Shown here: piece after piece, positions 1 through 4,867 of the stretch
Layout: the number at the start of each line of letters is the position of its first letter
Position numbering within the stretch: the stretch's first letter is position 1
Source of the DNA: Planctomycetota bacterium
GTDB taxonomy: Bacteria; Planctomycetota; Phycisphaerae; Phycisphaerales; UBA1924
DNA length: 5,007 bases
NCBI GenBank assembly: GCA_017303565.1
Contig: JAFLCM010000219.1
Span: 1-5,007 of the forward strand
Direction of reading: 5' to 3'
Notes under the pieces: generated by a model
What the model saw: the letters and a program-made list of their open reading frames with translations, nothing else
Database searches by the model: none
Told to the model about the DNA's origin: nothing
Translations under genes and position numbers: made by a program

Positions 1-112
1 CGAAAAAATTCAGGTGAGTTGAACTCGACAGTTTTTATCTTTCAAACTATGTGTTAAATTTTCCCACGATCCTCAAAATATCAAACCCTTCTGCAAAAGA
101 TTTTTCCGCAAG
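1..112. other. AT-rich segment of foreign appearance abutting the hppD 3' end
   Basis: A hand count gives 38 G/C in the first 110 bases (about 35%), against about 65% in the next 60 bases and similar values elsewhere. The change is abrupt near position 112, inside the reading frame of hppD. At the edge (88-112) is an imperfect hairpin: CTT pairs with AAG at the ends and AAAA with TTTT inside, around a 3-base loop, with two mismatches and one wobble. I see no complete gene in the segment. It holds only the last ~22 codons and stop of the hppD frame, then about 46 bases with A and T runs. It could be the end of an insertion sequence or other mobile DNA, a decayed intergenic region, or an assembly join. 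No transposase can be seen because the window ends here. Confidence 0.5.
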
Positions 113-1249
113 TGCCCCGTGGCGGTCCTGGAGCGGCTTGGTGAAGAGTTGGAGGAGGTAGCCTTCGTCGTCGGCGTCGACGAGGATGCCGAGTTTGCGG
201 ACGGCTTCGTGGTCTTCCTTGACGGCTTGATGGCCGTGGGATTTGAGCATGGTGTTGACGCGGTCCCAGACTTTGTCGTAGTAGGCGTCGGGGAGGGTGA
301 GGAAGTCGACACCGCGGCCTCGGAGGGCTGCGATGGAGTGGAGTTCGTCGTCGGTGCGGAGGGCGAGGTGCTGGACGCCGGGGGTGTTGCAGTGCCAGTC
401 GAGGTACTCCTGAACCTGGCTCTTCTTCTTGCCCTCGGCGGGCTCGTTGATGGGCATCTTGATGAGCTGGTTGCCGCTGGCCATGACCTTGGACATGAGC
501 GCCGAGTAGTCGGTGGCGATGTCCTTGTCGTCAAAGTGCTTGAACATCTTGAAGCCGAGGACGTCCTCGTAGAACTTCACCCAGTGGTTCATCTTGCCGA
601 GTTCGACGTTTCCGACGAGGTGGTCGACGTACTTCAGGCCGCAGGGGTTCTTCTTGTTGTACTCGTTGACGGCGAGGACGCTGGGGGCTCCGCCGGCGGC
701 GCCGACGCCCGTGATCCCGCTGTCGAGTTTCTTGAAGCGCGGCGCGAACAGCCCGCCCTGCTTGACGCGGGTGAGGTCGTACTCGCCGGTGCGGCTGACG
801 AAGGTGTGGACGCAGCGCCCGTAGGTGCGGATGCTGGCGGTGGTGACGCTGCCGTGCTGGTCCTTGTGGGTCTTGGGCTCCTGGGCGGACATGGCGCCGT
901 TGGAGGTGGCGCGCTCCCAGGCCTTCTCGGCGTCGAAGACGGTGAAGGCGACGTCCTTCACGCCGTCGCCGTACATCGCGACTTCAAGACTGGCGGGGTG
1001 CTCGGCGGTCAGGCCGCTGGTGAGCAGGAAGCGGATGTTGCCCTGCGTCAGCAGGTAGGTCGCGGCGTCGCGCGCCCCGGTGGTCAGGTCGCTCACCTGC
1101 TCGATCTGGAAGCCGAAGCAGTGGGCGTAGAAGAACGCCGCCTGCTTGGCGTTGCCCACGTAGAACTGCACGTGGTCGACGTCGATGAGCGTCAGTGGGT
1201 CGGTGTTGGCGGAGACCTGGACGGCGGGGCGGGCGGTGGCGACGGTCAT
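47..1249 (-). CDS. hppD: 4-hydroxyphenylpyruvate dioxygenase with a replaced C-terminus (possibly inactive)
   Basis: Non-haem Fe(II) dioxygenase of the vicinal-oxygen-chelate fold. The family converts 4-hydroxyphenylpyruvate plus O2 to homogentisate and CO2 in cytosolic tyrosine catabolism. The frame gives 400 residues from the ATG at 1249, which has GGAG 8 bases upstream; the open frame extends to 1657 but that part looks like non-coding leader. The N-terminal VOC domain spans about residues 22-160 (DHVQFYVGNAKQAAFFY) and the catalytic domain about 206-376. Visible family motifs are YVDHLVGNVELGKMN (iron ligand H210), DIATDYSALMSKV, PINEPAEGKKKSQ (N268), GVQHLALRT (iron ligand H294) and GYLLQLFTKPLQDR (Q367). 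After DR (375-376) homology stops. The family continues with PTxFFEII (third ligand Glu) and GFGxGNFxALFxAIE; here about 24 unrelated residues encoded largely by AT-rich DNA follow. E382 lies at the ligand's spacing but in the wrong context. Identity is secure; activity is doubtful. Hydroxymandelate synthase is a less likely alternative. Confidence 0.92.
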   Translation of the reverse strand: MTVATARPAVQVSANTDPLTLIDVDHVQFYVGNAKQAAFFYAHCFGFQIEQVSDLTTGARDAATYLLTQGNIRFLLTSGLTAEHPASLEVAMYGDGVKDVAFTVFDAEKAWERATSNGAMSAQEPKTHKDQHGSVTTASIRTYGRCVHTFVSRTGEYDLTRVKQGGLFAPRFKKLDSGITGVGAAGGAPSVLAVNEYNKKNPCGLKYVDHLVGNVELGKMNHWVKFYEDVLGFKMFKHFDDKDIATDYSALMSKVMASGNQLIKMPINEPAEGKKKSQVQEYLDWHCNTPGVQHLALRTDDELHSIAALRGRGVDFLTLPDAYYDKVWDRVNTMLKSHGHQAVKEDHEAVRKLGILVDADDEGYLLQLFTKPLQDRHGALAEKSFAEGFDILRIVGKFNT

Positions 1250-1257
1250 GGTGCGTT

Positions 1258-1261
1258 CTCC
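1258..1261 (-). promoter_or_regulatory. Shine-Dalgarno site of hppD
   Basis: On the minus strand GGAG lies 8 bases before the ATG at 1249. This fixes the start at the MTVATARPAV form, which begins about 20 residues before the first VOC-domain strand. It argues against the in-frame extension to 1657, whose residues are low-complexity and rich in Arg and Pro. It is the only clear ribosome site I see in the window. Confidence 0.65.
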
Positions 1262-1371
1262 GGGCACGGGGCGGATGGCACGGGAGGGGTCGGGCGGTCT
1301 GGGGCCGCCGGTCGATTCGGCTGGACGATAGCGGGGCGACGGGAGGACCGGCACCCGGGCGGACGGGGGGT

Positions 1372-1377
1372 ATTCTA
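1372..1377 (-). promoter_or_regulatory. Possible -10 box for hppD
   Basis: The minus strand reads TAGAAT here, one mismatch from TATAAT. A TTGACG lies upstream on the same strand (1405 to 1400) but the spacer is 22 bases, too long for a standard sigma-70 promoter. At 17 bases the hexamer is GGAACA, a poor -35. If used, the leader would be about 115 bases long. Confidence 0.25.
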
Positions 1378-1399
1378 GACATTCTGGTGCGGTTTGTTC

Positions 1400-1420
1400 C
1401 GTCAAAGGGTGGTTTTGACG
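1400..1420. promoter_or_regulatory. Candidate operator: inverted repeat CGTCAAA-N7-TTTGACG between hppD and the Lrp gene
   Basis: CGTCAAA (1400-1406) and TTTGACG (1414-1420) form perfect 7-bp arms around a 7-base spacer, 21 bp in all. This is about two helical turns and a usual size for a site bound by a helix-turn-helix dimer. It lies beside the most AT-rich patch of the intergenic region (1413-1436, with AATATT at 1421-1426). Each arm also contains TTGACG reading outward, a near-consensus -35 hexamer. The position between divergent genes, one encoding an Lrp/AsnC regulator, suggests a shared control site. That role is inferred, not shown. Confidence 0.4.
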
Positions 1421-1471
1421 AATATTGTTCTTGCATCGGGGCGGTTTGCCGCTATCGTGTCGGCGTTCCGT

Positions 1472-1511
1472 CGGGGCGGTCCGCCCCGGGCGGAAGGGCG
1501 GAAGCCGCCCC
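1472..1511. repeat. Cluster of short GC palindromes and direct repeats in the regulator leader
   Basis: Within 40 bases there are CGGGGCGG (1472-1479), CCGCCCCG (1481-1488), tandem GGGCGGAA copies (1488-1495 and 1496-1503) and CCGCCC (1505-1510). They can pair in several exclusive ways, for example GGGCGG-AAG-CCGCCC at 1496-1510 or CGGGGCGG-T-CCGCCCCG at 1472-1488. The cluster lies about 125 bases upstream of the regulator start and would fall in its mRNA leader if transcription begins near 1410-1465. A structured leader, a protein-binding site, or only a product of high GC are all possible. There is no T-run, so it is not a standard terminator. Confidence 0.4.
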
Positions 1512-1608
1512 ACGGGTCGATTCGCGAGCGTTTCAAACTCCGCGAGATCGTCAGCGGCACGACCCCCCGCGGCGCGATCACCGCCTTCGAGCCTTCGCAA
1601 CCAACCAC

Positions 1609-1632
1609 TCGGAACCAGACCAATCGGAACCA
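1609..1632 (+). repeat. 9-bp direct repeat just ahead of the regulator start
   Basis: TCGGAACCA occurs at 1609-1617 and again at 1624-1632, 15 bases apart start to start, ending 4 bases before the ATG at 1637. The surrounding leader is rich in A and C (CAACCAACCA) and likely unstructured. No Shine-Dalgarno motif is present, so this stretch is where ribosomes would have to enter. Confidence 0.4.
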
Positions 1633-1636
1633 ACCC

Positions 1637-2272
1637 ATGACGCCCCCCACGCTGCATTCAGGACAGGCCGGCCCCGACAAGACGGGCGTGAACTCGCTGG
1701 CGGGGACCCCGGCCGCGCCGATGAGCGCGCGGGAAGCGACGGGGAGCCGGCGTCGCCCGGGTCGCCCGCGGGTGCGTTTCGACGCGATCGACCTGGCCAT
1801 CCTCCAGCAGTTGCAGTCGGACTGCGAGATCACCAACGCGACGCTGTCGCAGCGGGTGGGCATCAGCCCGCCCAGCACGCTCGAACGCGTGAAGAAACTC
1901 GAGGCCTCGGGGATCATCAAGCGCTATGTCGCGCTGCTCGACCCGGTGATGGTGGACAAGAGCATCTGCGCGGTGGTGCACGTGACGCTGCGCGAGCACG
2001 GCGAGCGCCGCCTGCAGGAGTTCAAGGACGCGGTCTCGCGGTTCGAAGAGGTGCAGGAGGCGTGGCACACGGCGGGTGAAGAGGACTTCATCCTCAAGGT
2101 GCTGGTGACCGACATGACGCAGTACGAGACGTTCATCGTCCACAAGCTGAGCATGGCGCCGAACATCGGGCGCATCCGCACGAGCTTCGCGCTCAGCACG
2201 ATCAAGGACGAAACCCGCGTGCCGCTGGACGCCGTCGGCCCCGACGCGATCGGGTACGCCGAGGCGAAGTGA
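1637..2272 (+). CDS. Lrp/AsnC-family transcriptional regulator with an N-terminal extension
   Basis: A DNA-binding regulator of 211 residues from the ATG at 1637. The winged helix-turn-helix is at about 48-103: FDAIDLAILQQLQSD, then the ITNATLSQRVGISPPSTLERVKKLEASGIIKRY pattern typical of Lrp. A RAM effector-binding and oligomerisation domain follows at about 112-190, with VVHVTLREHGE, the VQEAWHTAGEEDFILKVLV signature and a tail resembling other family members. Lrp proteins are usually about 150-170 residues, so the first ~47 residues are extra. They are disordered-looking and include SRRRPGRPRVRF (37-48), which resembles an AT-hook (GRP core with basic flanks). A second ATG at 1721 would give 183 residues and keeps this motif; neither start has a good ribosome site. 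The gene diverges from hppD and could sense tyrosine, phenylalanine or a related acid. That link is inferred from position alone. The family call is firm. Confidence 0.92.
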   Translation: MTPPTLHSGQAGPDKTGVNSLAGTPAAPMSAREATGSRRRPGRPRVRFDAIDLAILQQLQSDCEITNATLSQRVGISPPSTLERVKKLEASGIIKRYVALLDPVMVDKSICAVVHVTLREHGERRLQEFKDAVSRFEEVQEAWHTAGEEDFILKVLVTDMTQYETFIVHKLSMAPNIGRIRTSFALSTIKDETRVPLDAVGPDAIGYAEAK

Positions 2273-2334
2273 TCGCAAGATCAATCGGCGTGATTCGGCA
2301 CTGACCCGGCGACGGCTCAGTGGCACGGGGCGCG

Positions 2335-2340
2335 TACGAT
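2335..2340 (+). promoter_or_regulatory. Possible -10 box just ahead of the hydrolase ATG (leaderless start)
   Basis: TACGAT (consensus TATAAT, four of six) ends 5 bases before the ATG at 2346, so transcription from it would begin at or next to the start codon. No Shine-Dalgarno motif precedes the gene and no convincing -35 lies 16-18 bases upstream. The 73-base gap after the regulator (2273-2345) holds no other gene or clear terminator, so read-through from the regulator gene is also possible. Confidence 0.3.
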
Positions 2341-2345
2341 GTCTC

Positions 2346-3359
2346 ATGGCTTCCGGAGGATCCCGTTCCGTCAAATCCCGCATCGCCAAACAGGCCAAGA
2401 CCGTGGCCGCGCAGTGGTCGTTCGTGGTGGCGGAGAGCCTCGGGCTTCGCCCCAAGACCGAGCAAACCCCCGCGCCGCCCGTGGGGCTTGACGGCGACGC
2501 GTGGAACTCGGCGGAACTCGCTTCCTGCTGGCTCGGGCACGCGACCACGCTGCTGAAGGTCAACGGCAAGACCCTGCTGACCGACCCGCACTTTGACGAC
2601 CGGGCGGGATTGAGGCTGGGGCAACGGAAGATCGGTCGACGGCGGGCGGTGGGGGTGCCGATCGGCCCCGAGGGCCTGCCGCCGGTGGACGTGCTGATGC
2701 TCAGCCACGCCCACATGGACCACTGGGACATTGACTCGCTGCTCAGGCTGACGCGCCTGCCGTGGGCGTCGAAGGCCGCCGTGGTGATCCCCCGCGGCAC
2801 GCGCGACCTGTTGCCCGCGGGCTTCGGCGAGGTGGTGGAACTCGACTGGGGGAAAGAGGCAAAGGTCCGCGGCGTGGGGATGCGCGCAGTGCGCCCCAAG
2901 CACTGGGGCGCTCGTTTCGTGGTCGACCGGCACCGCGGCTACAACGCGTACGTGCTCGACGGGCACGGGCGGCGCGTGGTTTTCGGCGGGGATACGGCGA
3001 TGACCGACGCGTTCGACCACCTTTCGTCGACGCGACCGGTGGTGGACCTGGCGGTGATGGGGATCGGCAGTTACGAGCCGTGGGAGCACCAGCACGCCAC
3101 GCCGGAGCAGGTGGCGGAGATGTCGCGGCGCATGGGGGCGCGGCTGTTGATGCCGGTGCACCACGCGACGTTCCACGACTCGAACGTGCCGCTGGCGGAG
3201 CCCTTGGCGCGGCTGGTGAAGGCGTGGGAGCCCGATCGGCTGGTGTGCCCGAACGTGGGTGACGTGTGGCTGCTGCCGGGGCCGAGCGGGACGGACGGTG
3301 TACGCGGAAACCCGCCCGGAACGGACGGGGTACCCGGACCCGATGCTTTGCGTCAGTGA
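2346..3359 (+). CDS. Metallo-beta-lactamase-fold hydrolase, NAPE-PLD/UlaG-like
   Basis: A 337-residue predicted metal-dependent hydrolase. After a basic N-terminal stretch with no signal peptide (1-55), the family opening WLGHATTLL (62-70) and LLTDPHFDDRAG (77-88) appear. Next come the metal-binding LSHAHMDHWD (H121, H123, D125, H126), PKHWGARF (H186), FGGDTAM (D216) and MPVHHATF (H272/H273). The set WLGHAT, LTDPxF, HWxxR and IGSYEP...H..PEQ matches the NAPE-phospholipase D-like branch (Lactamase_B_2), whose characterised members cleave phosphodiesters or lactones. Bacterial relatives mostly have unknown substrates, so no substrate is assigned. The last ~26 residues carry a duplicated 10-residue Gly/Pro-rich unit outside the fold. 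The gene lies 73 bases after the regulator on the same strand, and its stop overlaps the glyA stop by 7 bp. The fold and metal site are secure. Confidence 0.88.
   Translation: MASGGSRSVKSRIAKQAKTVAAQWSFVVAESLGLRPKTEQTPAPPVGLDGDAWNSAELASCWLGHATTLLKVNGKTLLTDPHFDDRAGLRLGQRKIGRRRAVGVPIGPEGLPPVDVLMLSHAHMDHWDIDSLLRLTRLPWASKAAVVIPRGTRDLLPAGFGEVVELDWGKEAKVRGVGMRAVRPKHWGARFVVDRHRGYNAYVLDGHGRRVVFGGDTAMTDAFDHLSSTRPVVDLAVMGIGSYEPWEHQHATPEQVAEMSRRMGARLLMPVHHATFHDSNVPLAEPLARLVKAWEPDRLVCPNVGDVWLLPGPSGTDGVRGNPPGTDGVPGPDALRQ
3279..3338 (+). repeat. Two tandem 30-bp units coding a 10-residue repeat at the hydrolase C-terminus
   Basis: Residues 312-321 (GPSGTDGVRG) and 322-331 (NPPGTDGVPG) repeat in frame. At DNA level 3291-3308 and 3321-3338 differ at only 2 of 18 positions, with a 30-base period. 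The low divergence suggests a recent duplication. The unit is Gly/Pro-rich and likely a flexible tail with no catalytic role. Confidence 0.6.
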
Positions 3360-4642
3360 GGCATCGGGAAACGCTCGCACAGCGCCCGGACCTCGCTGCG
3401 CACCTGCTGCGTCGTCTTGGCGTCGCCCTTACTGATGAGCACGCGGTCGATGAAGTCGGCGATGGTGGTCATCTCCGCTTCCTTCAGCCCGCGCGTGGTG
3501 GTGGCGGGGGTGCCGAGGCGGATGCCGCTGGTGACCTTCGGCGCCAGCGGGTCGCGGGGGATGCCGTTCTTGTTGCAGATGATGCCGGCGCCTTCGAGCC
3601 ACTTCTCGGCATCGGCGCCGGTGAGCGATTGGTCGCGGGCGCGGAGGTCGACGAGCATGAGGTGGTTCTCGGTGCCGCCGCTGGTGATGCGGTAGCCCTT
3701 GGCCTGGAGCGCCTTGGCGAGGGCCTGGGCGTTCTTCACGACCTGCTGCTGGTAGACCTTGAACTCGGGCTTGAGCGCCTCGCCGAAAGCGATCGATTTC
3801 GCGAGGATGACGTGCATCAAGGGGCCGCCCTGCATGCCGGGGAAGACGGCGCGGTCGATCTTCTTCGAGATCTCCTCGTCGTTGGTCATGATGAGGCCGC
3901 CGCGGGGCCCGCGGAGGGTCTTGTGGGTCGTGGTCGTGACGACGTGGGCGTGCGGGAAGGGCGAGGGGTGGACGCCCGCGGCGACGAGGCCGGCGATGTG
4001 AGCGATGTCGGCCATCAGCAGCGCGCCGCATTCGTCGGCGATGGCGCGGAAACGGGCGAAGTCGATCACCCGCGGGTACGCCGAGTAGCCGCACATGATG
4101 AGTTTCGGCTTGTGCTCCAGGCACACCGCGCGGGCGGCGTCGTAGTCGATCCGCTCGAAGTCCTTGTGGGCGGTGTCGTAGTGCAGGGGGTAGTGCACCG
4201 GGTTGAACCACTTGCCCGACATGTTGACCTTCAGCCCGTGCGAGAGGTGCCCGCCGTCGGCGAGGACGAGGGACGCGAACGTGTCGCCGGGGTTGAGCAG
4301 GGCGAGGAACACCGAGGCGTTGGCCTGAGCGCCGGAGTGCGGCTGGACGTTGACAAACCTGCAGTTGAACAGGGACTTGATGCGCTCGCGGGCGAGGGTC
4401 TCGACCTGGTCGTGGAACTCGCACCCGCCGTAGTAGCGGGCGCCCGGGTAGCCCTCGGCGTACTTGTTGGTGAGGCAGGTGCCCATCGCGTGCATGACGG
4501 CGCGGGAGACGTGGTTCTCCGAGGCGATGAGTTCGAGGGTGGAGTGCTGACGGGCCTCCTCACGCTCGAGCATGCCTGCGGCGTCGGGGTCGGCCTTGCG
4601 GATGAGGTCAAGAACGGACTGGGCGATGGGGTCATGGGCCAT
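3353..4642 (-). CDS. glyA: Serine hydroxymethyltransferase
   Basis: Cytosolic PLP enzyme that interconverts serine plus tetrahydrofolate with glycine plus 5,10-methylene-tetrahydrofolate, the main source of one-carbon units. The 429 residues match the usual bacterial length (about 415-430). Signatures in order: LELIASEN (36-43), TNKYAEGYPGARYYGGCE (58-75; E63 and Y71 correspond to the active-site Glu and Tyr), VQPHSGAQAN (99-108), DGGHLSHG (129-136; H132 at the PLP-stacking position), ADIAHIAGLVAAG (211-223), TTTTHKTLRGPRGG (236-249; K241 is the PLP Schiff-base lysine), and SGIRLGTPA (372-380; R375 binds the substrate carboxylate). The frame is intact. The start at 4642 fits the family N-terminus; there is no Shine-Dalgarno, and TACCCT lies 6 bases upstream. 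The gene is downstream of tRNA-Tyr on the same strand, with an 86-base gap containing a hairpin. It overlaps the end of the convergent hydrolase gene. Nothing is odd in the protein. Confidence 0.97.
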   Translation of the reverse strand: MAHDPIAQSVLDLIRKADPDAAGMLEREEARQHSTLELIASENHVSRAVMHAMGTCLTNKYAEGYPGARYYGGCEFHDQVETLARERIKSLFNCRFVNVQPHSGAQANASVFLALLNPGDTFASLVLADGGHLSHGLKVNMSGKWFNPVHYPLHYDTAHKDFERIDYDAARAVCLEHKPKLIMCGYSAYPRVIDFARFRAIADECGALLMADIAHIAGLVAAGVHPSPFPHAHVVTTTTHKTLRGPRGGLIMTNDEEISKKIDRAVFPGMQGGPLMHVILAKSIAFGEALKPEFKVYQQQVVKNAQALAKALQAKGYRITSGGTENHLMLVDLRARDQSLTGADAEKWLEGAGIICNKNGIPRDPLAPKVTSGIRLGTPATTTRGLKEAEMTTIADFIDRVLISKGDAKTTQQVRSEVRALCERFPMPH

Positions 4643-4648
4643 GGGGGA

Positions 4649-4654
4649 AGGGTA
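4649..4654 (-). promoter_or_regulatory. Possible -10 box for a leaderless glyA transcript
   Basis: The minus strand reads TACCCT, a TANNNT match, ending 6 bases before the glyA ATG. This is the spacing at which transcription would start on the A of ATG. The match to TATAAT is weak (three of six), and no -35 is apparent. The six intervening bases are TCCCCC, so no ribosome site exists. Confidence 0.22.
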
Positions 4655-4682
4655 TCGGGTCGGGGCCGCCCAAACGGCGACA

Positions 4683-4700
4683 AGGCCCGGTGTCGGGCCT
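4683..4700 (-). terminator. Strong hairpin between tRNA-Tyr and glyA, possible terminator or leader structure
   Basis: AGGCCCG (4683-4689) and CGGGCCT (4694-4700) form a perfect 7-bp stem around a 4-base loop. Read on the minus strand it lies 29 bases after the tRNA end and about 40 bases before glyA. The bases after the stem are TGTCGCCGTTT, so the T-run of a standard intrinsic terminator is weak. It may end the tRNA transcript, help 3' processing, or lie in a glyA leader if the two are co-transcribed. Confidence 0.45.
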
Positions 4701-4728
4701 CGGCGGGTGGTGGTCAGAAACGGAAAAG

Positions 4729-4812
4729 TGGGCGCGGAAGGATTCGAACCTTCGTAGGCATTACGCCACCAGATTTACAGTCTGGCCCAGTTGGCCACTT
4801 TGGTACGCGCCC
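4729..4812 (-). tRNA. tRNA-Tyr (anticodon GTA), class II with long variable arm
   Basis: On the minus strand an 84-base cloverleaf folds cleanly. The acceptor stem GGGCGCG/CGCGCCC is 7 perfect pairs. A D-arm follows, then anticodon stem CCAGA/TCTGG with loop CTGTAAA (GTA at 4778-4776, reading tyrosine UAC/UAU). The variable arm has a GGC-GTAAT-GCC stem, and the T-arm is GAAGG/CCTTC with loop TTCGAAT. The long variable arm plus GTA is characteristic of bacterial tRNA-Tyr. The discriminator is A at 4729 and the next bases are CTT, so CCA is not encoded and must be added by the nucleotidyltransferase. It lies upstream of glyA on the same strand with its own promoter. Confidence 0.97.
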
Positions 4813-4838
4813 GCGTACCCCTGCGAAACGGGGGAGGG

Positions 4839-4867
4839 AATGTAGCCGCGCCGCCGCCGGTTGGCAA
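4839..4867 (-). promoter_or_regulatory. Sigma-70-type promoter of tRNA-Tyr
   Basis: On the minus strand TTGCCA (4867-4862) and TACATT (4844-4839) are separated by exactly 17 bases. Each hexamer matches its consensus at four of six positions, including the key TTG and the TA...T of the -10. A start about 7 bases downstream (near 4832) gives a leader of about 20 bases before the tRNA. It stands out because the spacer is entirely GC-rich. This is the best promoter in the window and may also serve glyA by read-through. Confidence 0.65.

Larger units (their letters stand above)
1325..1458. repeat. Widely spaced 10-bp perfect inverted repeat in the divergent intergenic region
   Basis: ACGATAGCGG at 1325-1334 is the exact reverse complement of CCGCTATCGT at 1449-1458, with 114 bases between the arms. 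On each strand the outward-reading copy contains TATCGT, which fits a loose TANNNT -10 box. On the plus strand it has TTGCAT (1431-1436) 16 bases ahead of it. This may be a pair of operator half-sites that could be bridged by an oligomeric regulator, a pair of divergent weak promoters, or chance. Nothing else in this part of the intergenic region looks like a gene. Confidence 0.35.

Noticed and set aside
119..1378. 419-residue plus-strand open frame antisense to hppD
   Set aside because: It is Val/Gly/Asp-rich with no motif. It is the expected shadow of a GC3-biased gene on the other strand.
1394..1636. Upstream TTG start adding 81 residues to the Lrp/AsnC regulator
   Set aside because: The extension overlaps the inverted repeats and AT-rich promoter-like patch, has no family similarity and would make the protein far longer than its relatives.
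1250..1657. In-frame extension of the hppD reading frame to a 536-residue protein
   Set aside because: The added 136 residues are low-complexity Arg/Pro/Gly sequence crossing the promoter region, and the ATG at 1249 has GGAG at good spacing and matches the family N-terminus.
3286..3335. Hairpin or palindrome near the convergent gene ends as a terminator (GCGG-AAAC-CCGC and GGGTACCC)
   Set aside because: The stems are only 4 bp or have no loop, lie inside the hydrolase coding repeat and have no adjacent T-run.
1658..3380. Long minus-strand open frames opposite the regulator and hydrolase genes
   Set aside because: They are Arg/Pro/His-rich shadows with no recognisable domain, and the plus-strand frames carry clear Lrp and metallo-hydrolase motifs.
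3429..4683. Alternative minus-strand frames and plus-strand frames across glyA
   Set aside because: The compositions are Arg/Pro- or Ser/Thr-rich shadow translations. The true frame has all the SHMT signatures.
4572..4757. 61-residue plus-strand open frame crossing the glyA start and the tRNA
   Set aside because: It runs through the tRNA 3' half and the glyA 5' end on the opposite strand and has no ribosome site or motif.
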